A stretch of 64,000 nucleotides of DNA, from contig NZ_QRDX01000001.1 in assembly GCF_003386195.1 (NCBI RefSeq), positions 682,001 to 746,000 of the forward strand. Reading direction: 5' to 3'. Shown here one piece after another: positions 17,091 through 26,917 of this stretch. The notes beneath the pieces were generated by a model that saw only the letters and a program-made list of their open reading frames with translations, did not search any database and was not told the DNA's origin. The first letter of the stretch is position 1; every line of letters starts with the position of its first letter. The translations under genes and the position numbers were made by a program. Source of the DNA: Seonamhaeicola aphaedonensis. Lineage in GTDB: Bacteria > Bacteroidota > Bacteroidia > Flavobacteriales > Flavobacteriaceae.

Positions 17091-17672
17091 TTAAGCGCCG
17101 AGACCTGCAAATCCCATAAAGCAAAGTGATAAAATACCTGCTATGAACAGGGTTAACGCCGTTCCTTTTGAAATCTTTGGAACGTCAGCAAAGTTTAACT
17201 GTTCTCTTAATCCAGCAATTAATACCAACGCTAACGTAAAACCAGCACCGGCACCAAGCGCATAGACTATACTTTCTAAAAAACCGTATTCTTTATTTGT
17301 TTGAAATAATGCCACACCTAGTATAGCACAATTGGTTGTAATCAATGGAAGGAAAATCCCAAGTGATTTAAATAGTGCGGGACTGATTTTTTTGATAAAC
17401 ATTTCTACTAGCTGAACCGTGGAAGCTATTACAACTATGTAACTAATTAGTTGTAAAAATGGTGCATCAATTGCAACTAAAAATGCATGAATTCCATAAG
17501 CACACATGGAGCTAATTAGCATCACAAACATTACGGCTGCTCCCATTTTTGTAGCCGTTTCCATTTTTCCGGACACTCCTAAAAATGGGCAGATACCTAG
17601 GAAATAGGCCAAAACAAAGTTGTTGACCAAACAGGCATTTAAAAAAATTGCACCTAAAGATTCCGTATTCAT
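17091..17672 (-). CDS. rnfA: Rnf complex subunit RnfA
   Basis: 193 residues, six membrane spans. Typical RnfA/NqrE sequence: ACLVNNFVLAYFLGICPFLGVS at the N-terminus and LPLITTNCAILGVALF in the middle; the Cys residues in these two half-helices (C28-type and C113-type) hold an iron centre together with RnfE. It forms part of the ion-translocating core. Start codon overlaps the end of rnfE by 4 bases. The next gene downstream is the NqrM-like protein. Confidence 0.95.
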   Translation of the reverse strand: MNTESLGAIFLNACLVNNFVLAYFLGICPFLGVSGKMETATKMGAAVMFVMLISSMCAYGIHAFLVAIDAPFLQLISYIVVIASTVQLVEMFIKKISPALFKSLGIFLPLITTNCAILGVALFQTNKEYGFLESIVYALGAGAGFTLALVLIAGLREQLNFADVPKISKGTALTLFIAGILSLCFMGFAGLGA

Positions 17673-18301
17673 GATTTTGTTTTTCTTGTTTGTATCTTAT
17701 TAATTATTAGCAACCAGATGGCCAGTGTAAAAAATCCACCTGCAGGTAGTATCATTACAATCCAACTTTGAAATCCGTTAGGAAACAGAGCGATATCGAA
17801 TAAAGACCCATTACCAAGTATTTCTCTAACAGCGCCTAAGCAAAAGAGAGCGAACGTAAACCCAACACCCATTCCCAAAGCATCAAAAATGGATTTTGAG
17901 ACCGTGTTTTTAGATGCAAAGGCTTCAGCTCTACTTAAAATCAAACAGTTTACTACAATAAGTGAAATGAACGCACCCAAACTTTTATGTAACTCAACAC
18001 TGATGGCTTGAATAGCGTAATCTGTTACCGTCACAAAAGTGGCGATGATGAGAATATAGGAAGCTATACGCACCTGTTTAGGAACAAAATTTCGAAGTAA
18101 GGAGACTAAAATATTCGACATCAATAAAACAAAAGCTGTTGCTAGTCCCATAGCAAGCGCATTTATTGCTGTGTTGGAAACAGCTAATACTGGACACATT
18201 CCCAGTACCTGAACAAATACCGGATTGTCACGCCACAACCCTTTAATAAATTCATCGGTTGAGGTTACCTTTTGCTTTGATGAAGCACTATCATTGCTCA
18301 T
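17669..18301 (-). CDS. rnfE: Rnf complex subunit RnfE
   Basis: 210 residues, six membrane spans. It matches RnfE/NqrD: WRDNPVFVQVLGMCPVLAVSN and ISLIVVNCLILSRAEAFAS carry the two conserved Cys. It pairs with RnfA in an inverted arrangement around the iron centre. The N-terminal 15 residues (SASSKQKVTST) are a short cytoplasmic extension. Its stop overlaps rnfA by 4 bases and it starts 8 bases after rnfG, so translation is probably coupled. Confidence 0.95.
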   Translation of the reverse strand: MSNDSASSKQKVTSTDEFIKGLWRDNPVFVQVLGMCPVLAVSNTAINALAMGLATAFVLLMSNILVSLLRNFVPKQVRIASYILIIATFVTVTDYAIQAISVELHKSLGAFISLIVVNCLILSRAEAFASKNTVSKSIFDALGMGVGFTFALFCLGAVREILGNGSLFDIALFPNGFQSWIVMILPAGGFFTLAIWLLIINKIQTRKTKS

Positions 18302-18309
18302 TATTTCGT

Positions 18310-18990
18310 TTATTTTTTATTATTCTTTTTATAATGATTACTTAGAATTGGAACTAATGTTGTTGAACTTGCCCCAATAATGTCTCCAATAGCTCTTGAA
18401 GAAATTGTGGCTCCAGTGATACCATCAATTTCCCAAGGATTTTGTTTCTCACCCTGTTTTACAGTAATAACTGTGTTGTTTATTTCTTTACTATCTGTTA
18501 AGCTAACATCCAATGCTTTAAAGTTGTTTAGAAATCGTTCGTCCTTTTCAATTTTATCTCCAAGCCCTGGTGTTTCTTTACTTTCTAAAACTTGAAATCC
18601 TATAATTATTTCCTCATCAGGTTTGTACCCATAAAGTATTCTAATAATGTCGGCATAACCTTGACCAGAAGCTTCAATGGCGTATCCTACAATGCTCTTT
18701 TGGTCATCGTATCCAGCATATACAGTTGTTTCTGCTTTTTCCCCTTCCTTAAGATCGAATAATTCCGATTTTTCATTTACACCAAATGCTTGCATACTGG
18801 CTGTTCCTGGTAACACTTCAAAAATTGCTCTTTCAAGAGCTTCAGCCTTTAAACGTTGAACACGCGGAAGTGTTAATTCAAAAGTGGACACAATAAGTAA
18901 TGCACTCATAATACCAATACCTACCATAGCCAGTAACATTTTACTACTACTTGCTGGGTTTTGTGTTTTTATGTTAGCAACTTCACTCAT
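18310..18990 (-). CDS. rnfG: Rnf complex subunit RnfG (FMN-binding)
   Basis: 226 residues, one N-terminal membrane helix (MLLAMVGIGIMSALLIVSTF) and a periplasmic FMN-binding domain. The covalent FMN threonine is T195 in DGITGATISSRA, the modification being made by ApbE, which is not in this window. QGYADIIRILYGY and ETPGLGDKIEKD are the family landmarks. Overlaps rnfD by 4 bases. Length and motifs are normal. Confidence 0.95.
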   Translation of the reverse strand: MSEVANIKTQNPASSSKMLLAMVGIGIMSALLIVSTFELTLPRVQRLKAEALERAIFEVLPGTASMQAFGVNEKSELFDLKEGEKAETTVYAGYDDQKSIVGYAIEASGQGYADIIRILYGYKPDEEIIIGFQVLESKETPGLGDKIEKDERFLNNFKALDVSLTDSKEINNTVITVKQGEKQNPWEIDGITGATISSRAIGDIIGASSTTLVPILSNHYKKNNKK

Positions 18991-20006
18991 GCCGCTTTTA
19001 TTTTTCGTTTGGTTCCATATACCCTATTTTTAATAACGGAATCTATATGAGGAGAAATGGCATTGGCCAGCAGTATAGAATACATAACCCCTTCTGATAA
19101 ACCACCCCAAATTCGTATTACAATTGTTAGAATACCTATTATAGCTCCATACACCCATAATCCGAGTGGTGTAATTGGAGATGAAACCATATCTGTAGCC
19201 ATAAAAACAGCGCCAAGCATTAAGCCTCCTGAAAGTATCATAAATGAAGGTGAAGGATATAACTCACTATTGAATAGATAAAGTATACCACTTAATATAA
19301 AAGCACTCAATAAAACAGCAGCGGGAATTCTCCAAGACATCATATTTCGCGCAATTAAATAGATGCCTCCCAAAGCAATGATAATAGCACAGGTTTCTCC
19401 AGCAGAACCACTTACCTGACCAAAAGCTAACTCCATGGTTGAGGTTGAAACCCCATCAAACTTGAAGGCAGCAAGAGGTGTAGCCCCTGAAATAGCATCA
19501 TATTGAGGTTCCATAAATGGAAACGTAAGTACTGATTTGGAGATAGTTGTGAATCGGTCAACGAGAAATGCTGGATACCAAGTAGTAATAGCTACTGGGA
19601 AAGCTGCCTGTAAAACAGCTCTTGCAACTAATGCAGGATTAAATACATTATAGCCCAATCCACCAAAAATATATTTACCTAAAGCAATTCCAATAACACC
19701 GCCTACAAAAGCCATCCATAGAGGAAAACTTGGAGGTAATGAAAGTCCTAAAAGTATCCCAGTGATTATTGCCGAATAATCATTAACCGTAGTTTCTTTT
19801 TTAGAAAGTTTACATAAAAGATGTTCGGTTAAAACACTGGCGAGTGTAGCAGTAAAAATGACTAATAATGCATTTAAGCCAAAAGCATAGACAGAGAAAA
19901 ATACAACAGGCAATAAAGCCCACACCACATTTCTCATGATGTCTTCTGTACTTCGTCCTTTAACAATATGGGGAGACGAGCTTATGTCTAAAGTCTTTTT
20001 AAGCAT
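18987..20006 (-). CDS. rnfD: Rnf complex subunit RnfD (FMN-binding membrane subunit)
   Basis: 339 residues, about nine to ten membrane spans. The FMN threonine is T176 in ISGATPLAAF, followed by the loop to FGQVSGSAGETCAI. Related to NqrB, which carries covalent FMN in the same way. It starts 8 bases inside rnfC. GYNVFNPALVARAVL and MATDMVSSPITPLG are further landmarks of the family. Part of the ion-pumping core. Confidence 0.95.
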   Translation of the reverse strand: MLKKTLDISSSPHIVKGRSTEDIMRNVVWALLPVVFFSVYAFGLNALLVIFTATLASVLTEHLLCKLSKKETTVNDYSAIITGILLGLSLPPSFPLWMAFVGGVIGIALGKYIFGGLGYNVFNPALVARAVLQAAFPVAITTWYPAFLVDRFTTISKSVLTFPFMEPQYDAISGATPLAAFKFDGVSTSTMELAFGQVSGSAGETCAIIIALGGIYLIARNMMSWRIPAAVLLSAFILSGILYLFNSELYPSPSFMILSGGLMLGAVFMATDMVSSPITPLGLWVYGAIIGILTIVIRIWGGLSEGVMYSILLANAISPHIDSVIKNRVYGTKRKIKAA

Positions 20007-21357
20007 CTACTTTTTCTTTTTTTATAGCTTCACGCTTTCTTACAATTTGTTTTGACAATCTGAAATACTGTACCAATGGAATATGTGACGGACATACATA
20101 TGAACATGACCCGCATTCAAAGCAGTCCATTAGATTATAATTTGAAGCCATTTCATCATATGCCTCAAATTTTGCCAGTATGCCCAACTTTGATGGATTT
20201 AGTAAAATAGGACAGGCATCTACACAGGCTCCACATTTAATACAAGGATATGTTTTTGGAGACCTTTTAACATCTTTTTTAGTGAAAACCAGAATACCTG
20301 AAGTTCCTTTTACAATAGAGATATTAAGGTTTGAAACGGCTACACCCATCATGGGGCCACCCATGTAAACTTCACTTATTTCTTCATCAACCCCTACCTG
20401 TTCAAGAACAAAACGCAAAGGAGTTCCAATAGGAATAGTATAATTTCCTTTCTTTTTAACCCCGGGACCTGTAATGGTAATAACACGCTCCTGGATACCT
20501 TGTCCATGGGGCAGTAATCTACCAATCTCTGCTGTTGTAGCTACATTGACCACAACTACACCAACTTCTATAGGAAGCTTTCCAGATGGAATTTCTTCAC
20601 CTAAAATTGCAGTGACTAACATTTTCTCAGCTCCTTGAGGATATTTTACAGGAAGTACTTTTATAGAAACAGGTAATCCTTCTGGAATATATTTTTCTAA
20701 ATAATCTGCAGCATCTTGTTTGTTGGATTCAATACCAATTATGGCTTTTTTTGCTCCTGTTGATTTCAACAAATATTTAATGCCTGTGAAAATATCATTC
20801 TCCTGTTCTAACATGACCCTATGGTCTGTGGTTAGATAGGGTTCGCATTCAACACCATTAATAATTAATGTTTCACATTTTTTACCATCAGGAACTTTTA
20901 ACTTCACATGTGTTGGAAAAGCGGCACCACCCAACCCCACAATTCCAGCATCTTGAATTCCCTGAAGAATTTCTTCAGGAGTAGCAGTTTCTGGATCAAT
21001 TGGCTCTCCCTCAAGCACTTCTTGGGTTGAAGATGGAAAGGCTTCAAGAAAAATGCCTTGGGACATTTTTCCTGAAATGGTAGGAACATTTGCAATTTTC
21101 CGAATAGTACCTGAAACTGGAGCATGCAAAGGCACAGAAACATATCCCCCTGCCTTGGCTAACAATTGTCCGCGATGCACTTCCTGTCCCTCACGAACAA
21201 CTATTTGCGAAGGCGCACCAATATGTTGCGCCATTGGTAAAATAATGACCGGAGGAAAGGGAAATTGCTTTATAGGCAATTTATTGGTTTCGTCCTTGCT
21301 TTCCGGAGGATGGATACCGTGCTTAAACGTATTTTTATGAAAATTGAAAAAGGCCAT
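19999..21357 (-). CDS. rnfC: Rnf complex subunit RnfC
   Basis: 452 residues, soluble. Domains in order: an N-terminal barrel-sandwich (GAPSQIVVREGQEVHRGQLLA), the NADH/FMN-binding part (GLGGAAFPTHVKL), an SLBB domain, and two 4Fe-4S sites, CIKCGACVDACP (about 370-381) and CFECGSCSYVCP (about 410-421). It is the NADH-side subunit, as NqrA/NuoF-like. Next gene after nifJ (15-base gap), overlaps rnfD. Length is normal for Bacteroidota; no long C-terminal extension as seen in gammaproteobacteria. Confidence 0.95.
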   Translation of the reverse strand: MAFFNFHKNTFKHGIHPPESKDETNKLPIKQFPFPPVIILPMAQHIGAPSQIVVREGQEVHRGQLLAKAGGYVSVPLHAPVSGTIRKIANVPTISGKMSQGIFLEAFPSSTQEVLEGEPIDPETATPEEILQGIQDAGIVGLGGAAFPTHVKLKVPDGKKCETLIINGVECEPYLTTDHRVMLEQENDIFTGIKYLLKSTGAKKAIIGIESNKQDAADYLEKYIPEGLPVSIKVLPVKYPQGAEKMLVTAILGEEIPSGKLPIEVGVVVVNVATTAEIGRLLPHGQGIQERVITITGPGVKKKGNYTIPIGTPLRFVLEQVGVDEEISEVYMGGPMMGVAVSNLNISIVKGTSGILVFTKKDVKRSPKTYPCIKCGACVDACPILLNPSKLGILAKFEAYDEMASNYNLMDCFECGSCSYVCPSHIPLVQYFRLSKQIVRKREAIKKEKVDA

Positions 21358-21372
21358 TATACCATTTGTATA

Positions 21373-24300
21373 TTAATTATACTTCTCTCCTCTGCTAATC
21401 CATTTTTCCATATCCTTTGCCAATTTATCAGCAGGTAGCCCTGGATGAATGACACCAGCTGTACACTTTTCTGCTGCTTTAACAAGATCCTGGTAAGGTC
21501 CGGCTTTCGGATTCTTAATAAACGCTTTATTATCTGCATTGTATTCAAAAATCTTAGAGTTGATTTTTATACATTCATCACATGAAGTACATTCGTCTGT
21601 TTCTAGCCATGGCGCCATATATTCACCGTTAGATGATTCCTGAACGGACCCATTATTGTTTTCTGATGGTTTCCCCAGTGTCATTTTAAGAAAATCATTA
21701 CCATTTCCACCGCCCGCAAGTTGCATAAGGCCTTGGGCAATATTTCCAACCACTTCGTTTCTTATCTTTTCTTCAAGATCTTCTTCTTCTGGTTTTTCTA
21801 TTTCTACACCAGCAATATCACGTAGCATCAACCAGAAATCGCGTCGTTCTTCGCAAGAGTCAACAATAGGTTTCGCTACCAGTACCCGATTGAGTTTTTG
21901 ATTTCTATCTACTGCCCAGATATATGGGAACTTGTCTTCACGCTTGTTGTCATCTAATTCTAAAAAGTCTGCTAACATCATCATATTATCATTCCAAGCA
22001 CTTCTTGGTACTTTTCTGAAATGTTTTCTAAATCGGGCCTCGGTCAAAGCAAAGTCTGCAAAGGTCATTGGCAATTCCATACGTTGTTCCTGACCATATT
22101 CTAGATATTTTAGGTTGTACGTTGGCCAAATTTTATCCATGGCTGGATTTCCTGATAAATCAAAAGCTTCTTTAGCTTTTATTCCATGATCTGGATTATA
22201 TTTGAAAATTGGATACGCTCTTGATTCTACTGCAAGTTTTGCTTGATGTGCACCTAAATCGTCGGCAACCCCATGTTCAGGTTGACAAGTTGTATATAGA
22301 TTGAAAAGTGCAGGGCGTTTGGTCATTAAACCATCAATAAAGCCTTCAATCATTTGACTTGTATTGGCTAATGTGGCTTGCAGTACATAAGTATTTCTAT
22401 GAGCCATAGCAATAAGACCAATCTCTTTTCTGGGCTCACTTTTTCCTTTCCATACTTTGCCATATTGAGCCATGTCTGAAACCTGGCCAATAAATCCGGA
22501 AGTACAGGCTTGACCACCTGTATTAGAATATACTTGCGTATCAACAACAATTACTTTTATTGGTTTTCCTGAAGCCATAAGACGAGATAAGTTTTGGAAA
22601 CCAATATCATACATGGCACCATCACCTCCTAATGCAACCACTGGCGGACAAAGCAACCATTCTTCATCAGTAAACTGTTTCCAATTGAAGTAAGTAAAAA
22701 AGTCATCATGCTCGTCCGGATTGTATTTTCCTTCAAGTTCTAGTTCAGCCTTACGAATTGTTCTAAAGCCATCAGCCATTTTCGCCATATGACCTTCAAA
22801 GATTCCCATAGCCATAGAAGGAGAATCTTGGAATAAATGATTTGCCCAAGGGAATGGATACGGGTTAAATGGCCACGTACTACCCCAAACCGATGTACAA
22901 CCAGTAGAGTTGAGCATACCCATGTTTGATCTACCTTTACCAGTAGTTCCATTGGTATATCTCCATCTAAGTTTTTTCAATTGAGCCAGTAGTTGAGTGA
23001 CATCACGTAGCCATTCTTGATCAATAGGTTCACCACCCTGTTCAGATTCTAATCTACGGGTTATTTCAGCCATAGTTAAATCTGAATTTTGCATTTCAGT
23101 TACAATTTTAGCCATAGTTTCAGAATCGGTTAATTTCACTGGATTCATCAACTTTATCTGAATATGTTTTTCTAGCTTATCTGTTAATTCTTCCAAATAC
23201 GCCATATGTTTTTCAATACGCGGCTGCATAAGAGATTCAACTGTTGCCGTGAAAATATGTACTACAGATTTTTCAGAACAACCTAAACAAGCACCATCTC
23301 CACTAGCAAAATTCAAGTAAGCATCTTTATTTAAAAGGATGGTTTCTAGTGGACCTATTTTTTCCTCAAGATCATCAATACGATTGAATTTTTGAGGCGT
23401 ATTAGGTAAGTCTAACCAAAAATCCCATTCCTTGTTCAACCTTACAACGGAGCCTTCGGTTTGAGGTATTGTAATAAGAGCTCCATCATTACAGACTTTT
23501 ACACATTCCATACATCCTTTACACGTAGTAGGGTTAATGGTTATACTGAATAACCCACCACTGTTTTCTTCTTTTTTCTCGTGTAAATCGTAATAAGGTC
23601 TGGTTAAAGCAAATTTAAACTCACCCAATTCATCTTTAAACCAATCGAATTCTTTGATTAATTCTGAACTGTTTTTAAACTCATCTAGCGTCATATCAAT
23701 TCCATGTTGAATGAAATCATTAACGGTTTCTCCACTTTTTGAGGTAGAAAATAATTTCCGAACATGACCTTCCAGTTTTCTAACAGCTTTAGGGAGGTGT
23801 TCTACTTTTCCGTGACTCTTTTTCACACGTTTTACAATAGTGTCGAAAACATCAGACACTTCACTTACAAGTCCTGGTATAGCTGTGTCCGGACAAACGG
23901 TGTAACAGTCACCGCAGGCAGTACAGTTGTTAGGAATCCATTCTGGATGTTCAAAACGAATACCAGTCATATCTCTAAATACCGATGAAACCGCAGGCAT
24001 AACACTTAATCCAATGAATGGGTCGGTAAGGTTATCGTTACCCATTCCTTTTAAATAGAAGTTTCCTGTTTGTTCCCAGAAACGATGAATATCACTAAGT
24101 TTAGACTCGCTTTGTGGAATTTCTTTTATCATTTTTGGTATTGGTACACCTTCAATAACACTTCCGTTTTTCTTGTTTTTGGTGCTCAATTCTTTGTTGG
24201 TAATTTCATGAACTTCATCGAAGCCACGTTTTACTACGCGCATATTATCGTCAACCACACGTTGACCTTTTGAACCGAATTTATGCTGTAATTGATCTTC

Positions 24301-26316
24301 AATGGCTTTCAATAGTTTTTCTTCAGAAAGTCCAGATTTCTTCATCAATGGTGAAGCAGCGAAAAATGCGCCTTGGAAAGCAATTCCTTGCATACGTAAT
24401 TGTAATTCAGGGTCGGTGGCTTCCTCACGAGCAATTTTAAACCCGTCAATATAAAAGACATGAATATCATTATCTATAATAACTTTTTGGTAGTGTTCTG
24501 GAATTTCTGCCCAAACTTCACCTGGAGTATTTTTATCACTTTGGATAATAAAACTACCTCCTTTTTTAAGCCCAGCTAATGCGTTGGTGTGTTTAAAGAC
24601 ATTAGGGTCTGGTGATAGAACCACGTCTACAAAGTAATATTCACAATTTATTCTTATAGGTTCGGCAGCAGCGGCTAGGTAATAGGTAGTGGGTTGTCCT
24701 TTTTTCTCTGAACCATATTTTGGATTTGCCTTAATATTATAACCTAGTAACTCATATAGAGTCATTGCTAGATTTTTACCAGTTGTAATAGCACCCCAAC
24801 CACCTATGGAGTGGAAACGTACGGTAATAGCATCTTTTGGCATGAGGTTAGGGTTTTCAGATCCCCTGACAGCCAATTCCTTAACACGTGGGTAAGATTC
24901 TTCTATAGTTTCTTGATATGCTTTTTGCTTTGGTGAAGCAGGTACTTTCTTAATAAAATCAATGGATAAGTAGAATTGTTTTTTTTGTTTACCATTTGGT
25001 AACATATTTTCAATAGCTCCAATGATACCCTCAGGTTGTAAGTCTCGGCTACCTAAACCAAAAGCTCCTGAGTATATAGCGGGTATATCTGATAAAGAAT
25101 ATGAAGTTAGTTCAGGATAAGGTTTCTGTTTTTTGTTGATTCCGTTTTCAATACACTTGTTTAACACAGAACGTACTTCGCGAGTGATTGGAGAATCAAC
25201 TGCTAATGGTTGATCTAGTCGTTCTAAGATAGTTACGGCTTTCTTACCTTTTAGTATGTCTCCGAGCATATCTGATGGGAATGGTCTGAACATTACAAGG
25301 TCGACTACTCCAACTTTAATTCCGCGAGTTTCACGTAAATAATCTACAACTACTTCGGCGCTTGGAATTAGACTTCCTTGACCTAAAATGAGATAATCGG
25401 CATCCTCTACTTTATAAGTCATAACACGTTTATAGCGTCTACCAGTAAGTTTGTAGTACTCCTCAAAAGCTTGATCTGTTAATGCTTGAATGTGATCAAA
25501 AAAGAACGGGCGTTGGGCAGCAACACTTTGCATATAAGAATCCTGATTTTGTACAATACCAGCCATTAATGGATTGTCTACATCCCAAATTTCAGGAATA
25601 CGTCTACGTGTTTCGCCATAAATAATACGTTGGGCAGGCGTTGGAGTGTCAATGATATCATCAGGCCGCCCTAGGTATTCTTTTATCAGTTCGCGTTCTG
25701 GTAGTAGAAACGACTCTATTAAATGAGTAGTCAAAAACCCATCTTGAGCAATAATACCAGGGGTAAGTGCTAATTCTGCAATGCGGTGAGCAATGATGTT
25801 CAAATCAGCAACATGTTGCGCTTTTTTAGCAAACATTTGAAAGAATCCAGTGTCATCAACAGCGTGATAGTCATCATGCCCTGCGTGAACATTTAATGTA
25901 GATTTAGTCATGGCACGAGCACCTATATTTAGCACATAGGTAAGGCGTTTACCAACGGCAGCATATAGTGATTCGTGCATATAAGCAATCCCCTGACCAG
26001 AAGAAAAGTTAGCTGCACGCAACCCCGTCATTGATAAACCTGCGGTTACTGCAGCAGCAGCATGCTCGCCTTCAGGTTCAACAAATATTAAAGGTTTATC
26101 AGAAATGTTCAAGTGCCCTTTTGCAGCTGCATCTGCCCAATATTCACCCATTTGAGTTGAAGGTGTGATAGGATATGCACCCGCAGCATCGGTAGACTCA
26201 CGTTCACACATGATTGCTGCTGTGTTTCCATCAGTAGCAATAGGTATGCCAGGATACTTAAACTCTGTTAACTTGTTCTTCTTTGCTAATTTCTTTTTTA
26301 AAATCGACGTGCCCAT
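21373..26316 (-). CDS. nifJ: Pyruvate:ferredoxin oxidoreductase with C-terminal ferredoxin domain
   Basis: 1647 residues, longer than the usual 1170-1200. Order: pyruvate/TPP domain I (DAAGAYPITPSTQMGEYW, about 40-57), domain II, gamma domain (RFHSIGGWGAITTGKNL, about 515), two 4Fe-4S motifs CTACGDCYTVCP (about 797) and CKGCMECVKVC (about 930), proximal cluster region ACLGCSEKS (about 1010), TPP motif GGDGAMYDIGF to VYSNTGGQ (about 1230-1265), and an added C-terminal ferredoxin, CTSCDECIKINSKIF (about 1575). About 100 residues between the two Fe-S motifs and a helical part at 1040-1110 add to the length. It oxidises pyruvate to acetyl-CoA and reduces ferredoxin. First gene of the rnf operon. 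Substrate could also be another 2-oxoacid. Confidence 0.92.
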   Translation of the reverse strand: MGTSILKKKLAKKNKLTEFKYPGIPIATDGNTAAIMCERESTDAAGAYPITPSTQMGEYWADAAAKGHLNISDKPLIFVEPEGEHAAAAVTAGLSMTGLRAANFSSGQGIAYMHESLYAAVGKRLTYVLNIGARAMTKSTLNVHAGHDDYHAVDDTGFFQMFAKKAQHVADLNIIAHRIAELALTPGIIAQDGFLTTHLIESFLLPERELIKEYLGRPDDIIDTPTPAQRIIYGETRRRIPEIWDVDNPLMAGIVQNQDSYMQSVAAQRPFFFDHIQALTDQAFEEYYKLTGRRYKRVMTYKVEDADYLILGQGSLIPSAEVVVDYLRETRGIKVGVVDLVMFRPFPSDMLGDILKGKKAVTILERLDQPLAVDSPITREVRSVLNKCIENGINKKQKPYPELTSYSLSDIPAIYSGAFGLGSRDLQPEGIIGAIENMLPNGKQKKQFYLSIDFIKKVPASPKQKAYQETIEESYPRVKELAVRGSENPNLMPKDAITVRFHSIGGWGAITTGKNLAMTLYELLGYNIKANPKYGSEKKGQPTTYYLAAAAEPIRINCEYYFVDVVLSPDPNVFKHTNALAGLKKGGSFIIQSDKNTPGEVWAEIPEHYQKVIIDNDIHVFYIDGFKIAREEATDPELQLRMQGIAFQGAFFAASPLMKKSGLSEEKLLKAIEDQLQHKFGSKGQRVVDDNMRVVKRGFDEVHEITNKELSTKNKKNGSVIEGVPIPKMIKEIPQSESKLSDIHRFWEQTGNFYLKGMGNDNLTDPFIGLSVMPAVSSVFRDMTGIRFEHPEWIPNNCTACGDCYTVCPDTAIPGLVSEVSDVFDTIVKRVKKSHGKVEHLPKAVRKLEGHVRKLFSTSKSGETVNDFIQHGIDMTLDEFKNSSELIKEFDWFKDELGEFKFALTRPYYDLHEKKEENSGGLFSITINPTTCKGCMECVKVCNDGALITIPQTEGSVVRLNKEWDFWLDLPNTPQKFNRIDDLEEKIGPLETILLNKDAYLNFASGDGACLGCSEKSVVHIFTATVESLMQPRIEKHMAYLEELTDKLEKHIQIKLMNPVKLTDSETMAKIVTEMQNSDLTMAEITRRLESEQGGEPIDQEWLRDVTQLLAQLKKLRWRYTNGTTGKGRSNMGMLNSTGCTSVWGSTWPFNPYPFPWANHLFQDSPSMAMGIFEGHMAKMADGFRTIRKAELELEGKYNPDEHDDFFTYFNWKQFTDEEWLLCPPVVALGGDGAMYDIGFQNLSRLMASGKPIKVIVVDTQVYSNTGGQACTSGFIGQVSDMAQYGKVWKGKSEPRKEIGLIAMAHRNTYVLQATLANTSQMIEGFIDGLMTKRPALFNLYTTCQPEHGVADDLGAHQAKLAVESRAYPIFKYNPDHGIKAKEAFDLSGNPAMDKIWPTYNLKYLEYGQEQRMELPMTFADFALTEARFRKHFRKVPRSAWNDNMMMLADFLELDDNKREDKFPYIWAVDRNQKLNRVLVAKPIVDSCEERRDFWLMLRDIAGVEIEKPEEEDLEEKIRNEVVGNIAQGLMQLAGGGNGNDFLKMTLGKPSENNNGSVQESSNGEYMAPWLETDECTSCDECIKINSKIFEYNADNKAFIKNPKAGPYQDLVKAAEKCTAGVIHPGLPADKLAKDMEKWISRGEKYN

Positions 26317-26713
26317 AAGATGAGAATTTTAATGTATTATTTAGTGGTTTGTTGCCAATAACTATTATATAATGAATCAACTATTTTCTGTACAGTTGGT
26401 AAATAAATACAGTTTCCACCTGATTAAATTCAGTACTATATTCACATCCTCATATATTATATAGTACTCAAATCAAAAAGATTGAGCTTTCTGTTGATGG
26501 GTTGACAGTTTTTCAACAAAAATCTACAGTGTCATCTTCATTAATAGTTAGTGGTATTTAATCAGCTATACTGTAGTATATATGTCAAAGCGGGATTTAA
26601 AATTATTTAAATATAAGTTCTCATTTTATGACATTTGTCAGGAACAGCCAGAATTGTATGATTACAAGAAGTTTTGAAAAGAAACTTATTCTGATAAAAT
26701 TGATTGAAAGGGA
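26317..26713. other. Upstream region of the nifJ-rnf operon
   Basis: No gene seen. It holds a 10-bp inverted repeat, AGTACTATAT (26432-26441) and ATATAGTACT (26459-26468), about 115 bases before nifJ, which could be an operator. No good TAnnTTTG box on the minus strand was found, so the promoter is not identified. Confidence 0.4.
26432..26468. promoter_or_regulatory. 10-bp inverted repeat before nifJ, possible operator
   Basis: Perfect arms AGTACTATAT and ATATAGTACT with a 17-base spacer. The AGTACT ends are themselves palindromic. Position (116-152 bases upstream of the nifJ start) suits regulator binding. Function unproven. Confidence 0.35.
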
Positions 26714-26750
26714 ATAAAAAAAGCCTTTATCTAAAAAAGATGAAGGCTTT
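26714..26750 (-). terminator. Terminator of tRNA-Leu
   Basis: On the minus strand AAAGCCTTCATC and GATAAAGGCTTT form a stem and are followed by a run of T. It starts right after the tRNA 3' end. Confidence 0.85.
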
Positions 26751-26751
26751 G

Positions 26752-26833
26752 TACTCAAGGTGGGAATCGAACCCACACTTCCGAAGAAACTGGATTTTGA
26801 ATCCAGCGCGTCTACCAATTCCGCCACTTGAGC
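26752..26833 (-). tRNA. tRNA-Leu(CAA)
   Basis: 82 bases. Acceptor GCTCAAG pairs with CTTGAGT (end G-U), anticodon stem CTGGA/TCCAG with loop TTCAAAA gives anticodon CAA, long variable arm (class II, as in Leu) and T-arm GTGGG/CCCAC around TTCGATT. CCA is not encoded. A TAnnTTTG promoter precedes it and a terminator follows. Confidence 0.95.
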
Positions 26834-26844
26834 ATTTCGGATAG

Positions 26845-26852
26845 CAAAAATA
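26845..26852 (-). promoter_or_regulatory. -7 box of tRNA-Leu
   Basis: Minus strand TATTTTTG, an exact TAnnTTTG match, 11 bases before the tRNA, with a TTTG at 26875-26878 as possible -33 element 22 bases upstream. Confidence 0.65.
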
Positions 26853-26917
26853 AATATTTTTCTAAGAATAAAGCCAAAAATACCAGTCAATATACTTTTT
26901 AGGTTAAAATAAATGTA

